Shown here in pieces: positions 46,857-55,622 of a stretch of DNA of 64,000 nucleotides (positions are counted from its first letter, which is position 1; the number at the start of each line of letters is the position of its first letter). Source of the stretch: Hymenobacter telluris (GTDB taxonomy: Bacteria; Bacteroidota; Bacteroidia; Cytophagales; Hymenobacteraceae); NCBI RefSeq assembly GCF_017313265.1, contig NZ_JAFLQZ010000022.1:1-64000 (forward strand), in the 5' to 3' direction. Position numbers and translations under genes: made by a program. The notes below the pieces were generated by a model. That model was not told the DNA's origin. It did not search any database and saw only the letters and a list, made by a program, of their open reading frames with translations.

Positions 46857-47271
46857 ACACAAGCAAGCGGGAAGTAGTGGGTCCTACAACCTACGCCGAG
46901 CCGGGCAAGCGGCCAAATCCTTTCGTTGAACGGCCGGGCGGGTGTCCTCAACCGCCTCTTCGCTCGGTGAACGGGCCCGCGCCTGCCTGTCGGGCGGTAG
47001 GCACGCCAGCTACTGTGAGCGGTATTCCTGGCCGCTATATTCGGTACAGGTCAGCGCCCCTATACTGCAATTTTGCTATTATCATTAGCATATATAAACC
47101 AATTGCAAATTGCTATAAATGGCCTATTTTTGCTTATTAAGGCTATTTCTCCTCTCCTGTCTTGTTTTTCTTACTGCTAATGTCCGGCTCTTGGGCAACC
47201 ACTACAATAACTTCATTAGTATACTTGTTGCCTTCGCTCTTTTTTAGTGCCGCATAACGACCATTGAATTA
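46857..47271. other. Intergenic region before the umuD fragment
   Basis: About 410 bp with no supported gene. The right half (47,070-47,200) is AT-rich and may once have carried a promoter. Confidence 0.3.
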
Positions 47272-47661
47272 ATTCACGTAGGCACGCTTACCACCTCGCT
47301 CTACCTGCCCCTGTTTGCATCCCTGGTCCCGTGTGGCTTTACCTCCCCAGCCTCCGATGACCTGGAAGAACTCTTCGACCTGAACCGCCTGCTCTTCCGC
47401 CACCCCGAGGCCACGCACCTGATCCGCGTGGCCGGCGAGAGCATGAAGAACGCGGAAATTCACCCAGGCGATCTGCTCGCCGTCGACAAGCGTATGGAAG
47501 CCGACCACAACCACATTGTCGTCGCCGTACTCGAGGGCGAGTGTACCGTCAAGCGGCTGGTCTGCCGCGCGGGCAACTGGTGGCTGCAGGCCGAAAACCC
47601 CGACTACGCCGACTTCGAAATCACGGACCCGGGAAATCTGCTGCTCGGTGGTGGCGGCTAG
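47272..47661 (+). pseudogene. umuD: UmuD-like S24 peptidase, truncated
   Basis: The frame reads TLTTSLYLPLFASLVPCGF, DLEELFDLNRLLFRHP, then RVAGESMKNAEIHPGDLL (catalytic Ser in GESM) and TVKRLVCRAGNWWLQAENP (catalytic Lys in VKRL), matching UmuD/LexA-type S24 peptidases. No start codon is found at the expected place; the reading frame opens at ATT/CAC. The C-terminus is lost: after NPDYADFEI the sequence runs into an unrelated minus-strand gene fragment. Not functional as UmuD. Confidence 0.7.
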
Positions 47662-47662
47662 G

Positions 47663-47811
47663 CAGCTTTCCAGAAAATAGCCGAAGGCCCGCTTGTTATC
47701 CTCGTGCTCGTAGATGTCGGGGATGCGCAGCTTGGGTTTCCAGTAGAAGGGGTGGGCGGCGCCCTGAAACACCTGCTTCTGCTCGCTGATGACAATGTCT
47801 AAATCGACCAT
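47663..47811 (-). pseudogene. 5' fragment of an unknown gene joined to the umuD remnant
   Basis: An ATG-started minus-strand frame (VDLDIVISEQKQVFQGAAHP, then FYWKPKLRIPDIYEHEDN) gives about 50 protein-like residues before running antisense into the umuD remnant. The gene's 3' part is missing. Family not recognised. Confidence 0.45.
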
Positions 47812-47904
47812 GCCCGTTCCCGGTGTACCAGAGCAATGCCTGTGGTTAATAGCCTATAGGCATCACCCGACTGGCTATCTTCGTTATTTCCGCAAAACTA
47901 CTAT

Positions 47905-49230
47905 ATGGAACCTACCGACGCCGAACCCCTGCTAGACCTGAAAATGAAGCTTTTGTGGGAATGGGGCCAAAGTGGCGGCTGGTCCACCCTACGCAATGTA
48001 CAGTTAGTACGGGAACTCACTCAGGTGCGAGCAATGCCCGATGGCAGCGGCCGCGTTGACCCTAGCACGCTGACCTCACGGGTACGCGCTTTAGCTAATG
48101 CTGAGTATGGCAGCCAGCTGTTACCTCCCCTGCTGCATCCTGAGCACCTGTCCATGTACCAGTCGTTCGTGCAGAAGGATAATTACTTCGACCAAAAGCG
48201 CATTGACACGGTGCCGGAATTGGAAGCCCTTATCACGGAACACGCATCTCGAACAGACCACCTGTACCGAGGTATAAACGAAGCTAAGTTTATGCTATAT
48301 AGCTCTTTACAGCGTAATTGGATAGTAAACAGACGCGAAACAAAGCCGACTGACCATCAGGCATTCTTAGAGCGGCTAATGGACAATGCCCGCGTGTATT
48401 GTGGTGGACTTCTGACCAAGTACATCGAAGCCAATGGGGGCGACTCTGGCAACGATGTAAGCGTACTAAGCATCTTACAACATTACAGCTGCCCTACCCC
48501 CATCCTTGACTGGACTTATAGCTTTCCGGTAGCCCTTTATTTCGCTGCCCTGGGAGCAACGGAAGTTCAGCCCCAATCCGCTCGCGAAATAGACAACTAT
48601 GTGAGCGTATACTACATCCAGGAAGAAGGCTTTGCGCAAGCGGGACTGCGGGAAATGGTGTCCATGAGCATCGAAGGCAATTTGCCCCTTATAAAGCAGG
48701 TATTCCAAGCCAATGTGGAAGCCCTAAAACAGCGCCGAGGCATTATGGCCAGCTTCTCGCCCACGTTTTCAGATGAAAACATGGACAAATTTGCCAACGA
48801 TGATGCCGCCGCCCTTCGCTGGGCGCGGGCCTCATTTCCTGGCGGTGGACTCACCAATTATTTCTGCCGTATCGAGCACCTCAAGCCAATCCCTAACACG
48901 TATTTCTCGGACCGAGGCGACGATTTTGTGCGAATGGGATTGGAAAACAATGCTAACGTTATCAACCAGCAGGGTGTCTTCACTTGGAACAGTTCGCCTA
49001 CTGAGCCGATGGAATATATAGTACACCAGCAGGTGCTAAAAGACAATCCCGACGCTAACCACTGCTATTCCTACTGTTTTAATATTCACAAGTCCTTGCT
49101 TCCGCACCTTCGGCAGCGTCTACCTGAGTTAGGCATTACGGATGCTTTTATTTTTCCCGAACAAGATCAAGCGCAATTACGCGAAGTAGTGTGGGCCATA
49201 TTCGACATGACAGCCGCTGAGTTTGCCTAG
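47905..49230 (+). CDS. FRG-domain protein
   Basis: A protein of 441 residues with an FRG domain (~115-260): HLYRGINEAKFMLYSSLQR, LQHYSCPTPILDWTYS and PVALYFAALGA, the three usual landmarks. FRG domains often occur in defence islands and toxin-like proteins; the activity is not established here. The first ~110 and last ~150 residues are unassigned. Its stop overlaps the end of the convergent AraC gene by 4 bp. Standing alone, it may be an abortive-infection-type gene (inference). Confidence 0.72.
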   Translation: MEPTDAEPLLDLKMKLLWEWGQSGGWSTLRNVQLVRELTQVRAMPDGSGRVDPSTLTSRVRALANAEYGSQLLPPLLHPEHLSMYQSFVQKDNYFDQKRIDTVPELEALITEHASRTDHLYRGINEAKFMLYSSLQRNWIVNRRETKPTDHQAFLERLMDNARVYCGGLLTKYIEANGGDSGNDVSVLSILQHYSCPTPILDWTYSFPVALYFAALGATEVQPQSAREIDNYVSVYYIQEEGFAQAGLREMVSMSIEGNLPLIKQVFQANVEALKQRRGIMASFSPTFSDENMDKFANDDAAALRWARASFPGGGLTNYFCRIEHLKPIPNTYFSDRGDDFVRMGLENNANVINQQGVFTWNSSPTEPMEYIVHQQVLKDNPDANHCYSYCFNIHKSLLPHLRQRLPELGITDAFIFPEQDQAQLREVVWAIFDMTAAEFA

Positions 49231-49719
49231 ATTAGTGAATCTAGGCTGCGCCGGGCGTGCGAGGCCAGCCCCAGCTTCTGGAACTCGGTAGGCGTGAGGC
49301 CCGCTACTTGCCGAAACTGCCGCGAGAGGTGCGCCGGGCTGCTATAGCCCAGCTGCTGGGCCACTTCGCCCATGCTCAACTCTCCGTAGCTGATGAGCTC
49401 CTTGGCTCGTTCCACCTTTTGCCGAATGATGAACTTCTTGATGGTGAGGCCCTCGAAAGCGGAGAACAATTGGAAAAGATAGTGGTAGTCCTTGCCCAGG
49501 TGCTTGACTGGGTAGGGGGAGTAGTTGAGCAAGCGCGGGCCGGGCGGCGGGTAATGAATCAGGGCCACCAGCAGCGTTTTAATGCGGTCCACGAGCTGGG
49601 CGCGGAGGTCTTCCAGCAGCTCGAAGCCGGCCTCCTGCAAGCTGGTGCGGATAGCGGGGTAATCGGGGGCGGGTTATGCCTTCGAGGTCCAGGGTTTCGG
49701 TCTTGGTAGTTGGTTCCAT
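49227..49719 (-). pseudogene. AraC-family regulator with a 5' frameshift
   Basis: The C-terminal two-HTH AraC domain is intact: IRQKVERAKELISYGELSMG, EVAQQLGYSSPAHLSRQFRQ and AGLTPTEFQKLG. The N-terminus starts in another frame (MEPTTKTETLDLEGI) at the ATG near 49,719 and shifts near 49,665 into PDYPAIRTSLQEAGFELLED. A sequencing error in a C-run is possible. If it is real, only an internal start would give the HTH part. Confidence 0.65.
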
Positions 49720-49869
49720 AACTAGTAGGTTACTACGTAATTGATGGGTCCGCTATCCTACCAGGCAAGGCCCACAATCACCCTATAAAGGAACGGCCAC
49801 CCGCCAAGGAAATTGGTGCTAAATACCGCCGCTGATTTGCATAATTTGACGGTTTACGGCAATTCTTGA

Positions 49870-51315
49870 TTACGCCTTCGCCTGCTCATTTTCGTCAGTT
49901 TCTGGGTACTCGTCCTCATGCGCCGTGGAAGCAACGGCATTGCGGAAGAACAGCAGATTGGCCTGCTCGGCCAGCGCTCGCTCCTGGTGGTCCCATACAT
50001 TGCCCTCCAGATACATCAGGTCATAGCTTTCCAGCGCATCAAACCCACCTGCCTCGGTGGCAATGCCGACAAACTTCTTGGTATTGCCGAAATTCCGAAA
50101 CTTCACCGCCAGCCCGTAGGCTTGTAACATCTCGAACCGTTCAGCTCGATATTCTGCCTTGGTTTGGTCATTGCGCCGGGGCAACAGCAGAAAAATGTAC
50201 TGCACCCCGCTGTCTTCCAGAGCTCCGGTATGCCGCACCCGGTACTGGTCTGGTTCTGACTGCGCTATCATCTCCCGGAATGCGCGGGCCAGCATTCGGC
50301 GGCTGAGCCGGGGCTCACGCGCCATGATGCGCAGGGCCGCTTCCCGGTCAGCAAAGGAAGAGCTATTGGCCATAGGGTAGGCTTTGTCCTCCCCGGTATT
50401 CTCGTAGATGTACTTAATCAGGCTGTCCCAGACGTAGCTCACCTGGTCAGCTGCAATCCGGGCACGGAACTGTTCGCTATGAATGAAGCCGTCCCAAAAT
50501 CCTTCTTCAATGTGCAGGCCTTCATAACCCGGCGACACTGGGAAGATGTGGCGGCCAAAGGTAGGGCTGTTTTCATCGTGGTTGGTGTTTCGCAGGTAGT
50601 AGGCCAGCAAATCATCCTCCCCTGCAGACCACACCTTCAGGCCGCGCTTGGAGAGCAGTGCCTCCTTCTTTTCCAGATACGCCACAAAATCGGAAATGGT
50701 ATCCAGCATGCGCATCACGGCGGCCAGCGATGCATCGTCAAATACGTGCACGTACTCTTTAAGCGGGTCCACCAAACCCAACGTGAATGGCTCAGGCTTA
50801 AACCGATGGGTGTCGTAGTGGGCGGCACCGACCACCTGGTTATCAATCATCAGGCTGCCCGTGCCGCCGTACTCGGCTTGGCACGGCGCCGAGGCACCGT
50901 GCGCCACTACGATGCGGTGCACCTTCATATCGGCGGCCATTGGTAAAGGCACCGGAAACGGATGCTGGCACTCCTTGTCTAGGTACACCCGGTCGGGGTA
51001 CTGCTTCAGCCACCGCTCGGCCCCGTAGAGCTGGTCGGCCCCCGCCGCCACCGCCCGCTTGTACCATCGAGTCCAGTTCAGCACCGGGTCGTCCGTGGTG
51101 GGATACTCGCAGTGCTTGCTGGAAAAGATGATAACGTGCTCATCAAATACGACCAGCATATCGCATAGCTCTTTACCCTCGCTGATTTTGGCGCTGGCAC
51201 TCTGGTCGCGAAAAGGGCTGGCGTAGCTCCACAGCGTCAGAAAAGACCGTTCGCCCAGTTGGGCGAGGTACTGCTCGGCGGGTGTGCCGCCGGGGTTTTT
51301 GGGTATTAATGACAT
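49870..51315 (-). CDS. Hypothetical protein, possible nuclease (PD-(D/E)XK-like)
   Basis: A protein of 481 residues. The N-terminal region has GKELCDMLVVFDEHVIIFSS followed by KHCEY (~45-68): an Asp followed at ~15 residues by a Lys on a beta-strand, as in NERD-like or restriction-type nucleases. The rest (about 400 residues) is unrecognised, with a region DQYRVRHTGALEDSGVQYIF toward the C-terminus. The ATG giving MSLIPKNPGG is preferred to a start 30 bp upstream. Possibly a stand-alone defence gene. Confidence 0.55.
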   Translation of the reverse strand: MSLIPKNPGGTPAEQYLAQLGERSFLTLWSYASPFRDQSASAKISEGKELCDMLVVFDEHVIIFSSKHCEYPTTDDPVLNWTRWYKRAVAAGADQLYGAERWLKQYPDRVYLDKECQHPFPVPLPMAADMKVHRIVVAHGASAPCQAEYGGTGSLMIDNQVVGAAHYDTHRFKPEPFTLGLVDPLKEYVHVFDDASLAAVMRMLDTISDFVAYLEKKEALLSKRGLKVWSAGEDDLLAYYLRNTNHDENSPTFGRHIFPVSPGYEGLHIEEGFWDGFIHSEQFRARIAADQVSYVWDSLIKYIYENTGEDKAYPMANSSSFADREAALRIMAREPRLSRRMLARAFREMIAQSEPDQYRVRHTGALEDSGVQYIFLLLPRRNDQTKAEYRAERFEMLQAYGLAVKFRNFGNTKKFVGIATEAGGFDALESYDLMYLEGNVWDHQERALAEQANLLFFRNAVASTAHEDEYPETDENEQAKA

Positions 51316-51443
51316 AAGCGCGGAGAAAAAGGCTGGAGAATCCACAACCTCAACGATAATTAGGTTCCCGGTGGCCGCTGAAAAACCGCTGGCTCGCTAC
51401 CTTGTGCCCTACTCATTATCTCACCCAGGAGCTCCGCTAGCTG

Positions 51444-51638
51444 ATGTTGAATCTGACCAAATTCGAGGACTTACTCGCGAGTGATGACGCGACTTACGAA
51501 ATTCCCCAGTACCAGCGGGCCTACGCTTGAGCAGATAAGCAGCTTGACCAGCTACTGTTGGACTTGCGGGAGCAGCCCGCAGGCAAGGAGTATTACTTGG
51601 GACACTTCCTGCTGGAACGACCGGACAGCACCAAGTGA
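51444..51638 (+). pseudogene. DUF262 (GmrSD N-terminal type) remnant
   Basis: The frame reads LTKFEDLLASDDATYEIPQY and QRAYA, a stop (TGA where a Trp codon is expected), then QLDQLLLDLREQPAGKEYYL and GHFLLE. This is the start of a DUF262 domain, found in GmrSD and BrxU type IV restriction enzymes. The remainder of the gene is gone, and the IS3 element begins about 90 bp later. Confidence 0.65.
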
Positions 51639-51728
51639 GCTGGTCTAGTTCAGCAATACAGAAGTAGGATCTAGATTGTAAGTGAATGAGCGTTCTATTT
51701 TAGCACTGCTTGACGTCCTGCTAAACAG

Positions 51729-52853
51729 GGGTGATCTAGTGAAAGCGGACAGTGAGATTAGGTAGGTTGAGTTTTAGGGCGTATTCAAATTGGAGCGGCG
51801 AGCGGTAGTTGAGGGCTGAGTGGCGGCGGCCCAGATTGAAGTACGTATCGAGGTAGTGCGTCACTTTCAGGCGGGCTTCTTCGAGCGAGGCAAACACGAT
51901 ACCGCTGGACAGCAACTCAGTTTTAAGGGTGCTCCAGCCGGCTTCGGCCTGGGTGTTGTCGTACGGGTTGCCCGGCCGACTGAAGCTAGACACGGCCCCG
52001 GCCGCTTCGATGCGGGCGTGGCAGGCAGCGCTGGTGTGTTGGCTACCGTGGTCGGCGTGGACAATCAGGCCCGGCGCGGGTTGGCGCAGCGTCAGGGCTT
52101 GTTCCAGGGCCAGTAGCACGAGTTCGGTGGGCATCTGCGTGGCCAGGTGCCAGCCCACCACGCGCCGGGAGCAGGCGCCGCGCCACATGACCGGGTAGCA
52201 CCAGCGCCCGCCCAGCAGGGGCAAGTAGGTGATGTCGCCGACCCAGATCTGGTTGGGGGGTGGGGGCCGGCTGGCCGAGCAGCCGGTTTTCGGCCACGGT
52301 TGTGCGCGGGCGTTGCGGGTGGGTGCCCAGGGCCCGGTAGCGTGGCGGTACAACCAAATGCGCAGGGCGTAGCGGCCGATGGCGTGGCCTTCGGCGTTCA
52401 ATTCTGCCCGCGTAACCGGCGCGTGCTGTAGCAGCCAACATAGCGCTTAAACGCCTGCTGAGCTGCTGTGTGTCAGGGTACTGGGGCCGTAGCGGGCCGC
52501 TGCCGCCACTGGTAATAGCCGGCTCGCTCACAGCTAGCAAGCGGCAGAGCACCGGCCACGCCTTCCTGCACTCCTCGATGAACTGCTAACGGCTTATGAT
52601 TGAGGCGGTTGCGCAAAGATGCTTACGACTTTTTTAAAATATCGTGCTCCATTTTACGCGCTTGAGTTCGACACACAGTTGCTCGATTTCCTCGCGCCCA
52701 AGGCCTTTGCCGGGCTCCGCCCGCTACTTACCGCACGCACTTGGCTTTGAAGTCCTCATATATTTCTTGCGGGGCAACCCGCTGAAATTTCATTTTTCAG
52801 TCACAAACAGTGGAAGGTAAGACTTCGCCCTGTACGACTCTACTAAATCACCC
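51729..52853. mobile_element. IS3-family element with decayed transposase
   Basis: The left end reads GGTGATCTAGTGAAAGCGGA and the inverted right end has GGTGATTTAGTAGAG, giving imperfect terminal inverted repeats. Boundaries are approximate (a few bp). No target duplication was found by eye. The internal genes are frameshifted, so it is not autonomous. Confidence 0.7.
51736..52552 (-). pseudogene. IS3-family transposase OrfB, frameshifted
   Basis: DDE-domain pieces are clear: WVGDITYLPL (first D), GLIVHADHGSQHTS (second D) and NPYDNTQAEAGWSTLKTEL (E region), with RRHSALNYRSPL at the C-terminus. The N-terminal part (MLCRLLAVSEPA, SRRLSAMLAATARAGYAG) is in another frame, with the shift near 52,400. 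An OrfA relic may lie at 52,600-52,790 (highly degraded). Confidence 0.7.
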
Positions 52854-52941
52854 GAATTTCGGCTTAAGCACATGTAAAAATATCGTAAAAAATTTATATA
52901 CTACATATACATTTCTTATTTCATCTTAACTAGTGCAACAG

Positions 52942-54546
52942 ATGGCCAGTTTAGATATGGATTCGATCATTGAACTCTTTGATGGAAAATTGGAATCAGT
53001 CGAAGGCGTCTATCGACTTCAACGCACGCTAAATAAGTTGAAAGGAGATGTCTCTACTCGTCTAGTTGTCCATTTTCACGGCGGCCTTGTATCAAAAAAA
53101 AGCGCGCTAGAGATAGTTGATTCTTTGTACCCTGTTTATCACAGTGCAGGTGCTATTCCTTTGTTCTTTGTTTGGCAGACTGGTATTTGGGATGTTCTCA
53201 AACAGGATATTCAAAAGATTGGCTCAGACGACATTTTTAACCAGGTTCTGCGTCGTGTGGCAAGGTTTGTACTAGCTAAACGTCCGTCTGAAATGGAGCG
53301 GGCGTTCAACCCAAACCCTGTGCAGTTTACTGTAGATATGATGGATCTTAATGAAAAAGATGCTGCACAGTTAGCGGAATTTCTAGATCAAGCAGAGCTA
53401 CAACCCAAGACTGTTATTAGGGACTTTAGAGGAAGGCAAGGAGGTGATGGCCTCAAAGATTCATGGGGTTTGACTGATGAAGAGGAGGCAGCGTTTAGAG
53501 ATGATCTTTTAAGCGATAACAATCTGGTTGATGCGGTATATGACACAGTGGTTCAACTGGAAGGTTTTGATGCACCCAACACCCGAACTGTAAGACGCCT
53601 TGAGAGTCCACGACCCATTATGTTAAGCAACCACATCACGGGCGAGATGCTGGCTACTGAGAAGGAGTTGGTTTCCGATGGAAATGCAGATACGAGGGCG
53701 GTAAGCATTGCATCAACAGCAATGATGGTAATTATCAGGCACGCTACCAAGGTGCTACGGCACGTTCTAGCACGTTATCGTGAGAACAGACACCACTCCC
53801 TTTACACCACCATTGTCGAGGAGATACTAGCTCAACTCTATATTGATCGAATTGGGGGACACTTCTGGAAAACAATGAAGGAGGATACCACAGACGCATT
53901 CAGAGCAGGCGGCGGCGGTACCATCTTTCTGCAGCATCTACAATCATTATGGAATGATGAAACCGCGCATAAACCATGTGTAATGCTTGTAGGACATAGC
54001 GCTGGGTCTATATTCATAGGCTCATTCTTGGAAAGAGCAGATCGTGAATTACCTGCCGAAGCTCAGTTTGATGTGGTGTTACTCGCGCCAGCAGCAACCT
54101 TTGAGTTTTGGCATAAGCAAGCAGATATAATTAAACGCCGAGTGCGCCGTTTTCGCCTATTTGCTCTTAGCGATGAAGCTGAGTTGGGCTACTGGGAGGT
54201 ACCTCTAGTTTACCGTGGCTCCTTATTGTACATGGTCTCGTCGTTATTTGAACGGACTCCTTCTGTACCCTTTGACCCTTCAACTTGTGACGTACCCATC
54301 CTTGGGATGGCTAGGTATCATACTCGTGAACAGCCATACGAAGCCTCGCCGTTTTCTAATGTGATTACCCAATTGGAAAGTTTTGGCAAGCCAATTTGGG
54401 TGAACCGTATTTTACCACATTTGCCCGCTGCTGCCGGTATTCCTGGTGCGTGCTCGGAAGCCCAAACACATGGTGCTTTCGATGACGACCCGCGAACACA
54501 GGAATCCTTAAAATATTTGCTTAGTACAGATTGGCAATGTTCCTAA
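52942..54546 (+). CDS. Alpha/beta-hydrolase-like protein of the caspase operon
   Basis: A protein of 534 residues. The early VVHFHGGLVSKKS motif and the later nucleophile elbow VGHSAGSIFIG (GxSxG, ~352) suggest an alpha/beta-hydrolase fold. The C-terminal block, GMARYHTRE and later HGAFDDDPRT, resembles the C-terminus of the third operon gene (GMAKFV..., HGDFDDDELT), so the whole protein looks like a stand-alone version of that protein's hydrolase domain. The coding sequence is AT-rich. First gene of a three-gene unit, with 12 bp to the caspase gene. Substrate (lipid or peptide) unknown. A GTG 9 bp upstream is an alternative start. Confidence 0.65.
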   Translation: MASLDMDSIIELFDGKLESVEGVYRLQRTLNKLKGDVSTRLVVHFHGGLVSKKSALEIVDSLYPVYHSAGAIPLFFVWQTGIWDVLKQDIQKIGSDDIFNQVLRRVARFVLAKRPSEMERAFNPNPVQFTVDMMDLNEKDAAQLAEFLDQAELQPKTVIRDFRGRQGGDGLKDSWGLTDEEEAAFRDDLLSDNNLVDAVYDTVVQLEGFDAPNTRTVRRLESPRPIMLSNHITGEMLATEKELVSDGNADTRAVSIASTAMMVIIRHATKVLRHVLARYRENRHHSLYTTIVEEILAQLYIDRIGGHFWKTMKEDTTDAFRAGGGGTIFLQHLQSLWNDETAHKPCVMLVGHSAGSIFIGSFLERADRELPAEAQFDVVLLAPAATFEFWHKQADIIKRRVRRFRLFALSDEAELGYWEVPLVYRGSLLYMVSSLFERTPSVPFDPSTCDVPILGMARYHTREQPYEASPFSNVITQLESFGKPIWVNRILPHLPAAAGIPGACSEAQTHGAFDDDPRTQESLKYLLSTDWQCS

Positions 54547-54558
54547 TCATGCAACTCT

Positions 54559-55617
54559 ATGAATCAGAAGGAGGATCACTATGCAATTGTTGTAGGGATT
54601 GACCATTATCAGCGATATGACTGCTTGCAAGGAGCATGCAACGATGCCAACGATTTTGCTGAGTGGCTCGAGAAAGCTTCAGGAGGAAATCTGCCGCATG
54701 GTAATGTAAAAACGATTGTATCAGATAAAGGACTAACAGGACCCACTGTTCAACTTATTGACGAAGCAGTAATTCAACTGCTTGAGAAATCTAGAAATTA
54801 TTCTCGACGAGTTGGCACACGACTCTATCTATTTATGGCAGGGCATGGCTTATCGGCCAAGACCTTTGGGCCTTTTTCGGGAAGCAGAGAAGTGCTACTG
54901 GCAATGCCAAAAGATGGCAATATACAAGCACAACAATACCCAGGTATTAGATGCGCCGATCATTTCAGAGAAAGCGGAGTGTTTAAAGAAGTGGTCCTGT
55001 TTATGGACTGCTGCCGGGATCATCTCAATTTCAACCTGATGCCTTATTGGGTTTTCGTACCCTATCTGAACGCGGAGGCAAGAGTCCATCACTATTATGC
55101 ATTTGCTACAGGAGCAGGGCAGCGTTCTCGTGAATACGAAATCAACGGCAAATGGCGCGGTATTTTTAGCCAATATCTCATAGAAGGACTTGAAGGAAAA
55201 GCTACGGATGGTGAGGGTAATGTCACAGGCAGATCTCTAAAAGAGTACGTAGACAGAATGGTGGCGATGGTTAGCGGCCTGAGTGGGCAAGCTCCCCAGC
55301 AGGTTGACACAGTCGGAGACGAAAACATCATCTTGGTGGCAAGTAAGCCTGCACAGGAAAGCGAATTAGTTGTTAAACGCTCCAATCCAGCTCAACAGGT
55401 TTGGCTGTTTGCAGGAAATGATATTAATCATCTAGTTCTGCCTAAAGAAGAAAAAGACTCCTTTATGGTTTTTCCCGTTTCTGAGGGAAATCTTTACCTG
55501 ATTGGCTACGCTCCTACTAATAAGCCAGCTTATGCGAAATACCTTCAAAATCCAAAGCATCTAATTATAAATGATACTACTCGACTTATCGATGATGATT
55601 TTTTCAATTCAAAGTAG
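54559..55617 (+). CDS. Cytosolic caspase-fold (C14) protease
   Basis: A protein of 352 residues. The N-terminus, YAIVVGIDHYQ and LQGACNDANDF, is typical of prokaryotic caspases. The catalytic His is in LFMAGHGLSAKTFG (~94) and the Cys in VVLFMDCCRDH (~148). A C-terminal beta-rich region (~270-352) is unassigned. There is no signal peptide, so it is cytosolic, unlike the caspase at 38 kb. It sits between the hydrolase gene and the large fusion gene with gaps of 12 and 5 bp, so the three are surely co-expressed. Confidence 0.85.
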   Translation: MNQKEDHYAIVVGIDHYQRYDCLQGACNDANDFAEWLEKASGGNLPHGNVKTIVSDKGLTGPTVQLIDEAVIQLLEKSRNYSRRVGTRLYLFMAGHGLSAKTFGPFSGSREVLLAMPKDGNIQAQQYPGIRCADHFRESGVFKEVVLFMDCCRDHLNFNLMPYWVFVPYLNAEARVHHYYAFATGAGQRSREYEINGKWRGIFSQYLIEGLEGKATDGEGNVTGRSLKEYVDRMVAMVSGLSGQAPQQVDTVGDENIILVASKPAQESELVVKRSNPAQQVWLFAGNDINHLVLPKEEKDSFMVFPVSEGNLYLIGYAPTNKPAYAKYLQNPKHLIINDTTRLIDDDFFNSK

Positions 55618-55622
55618 CGATT

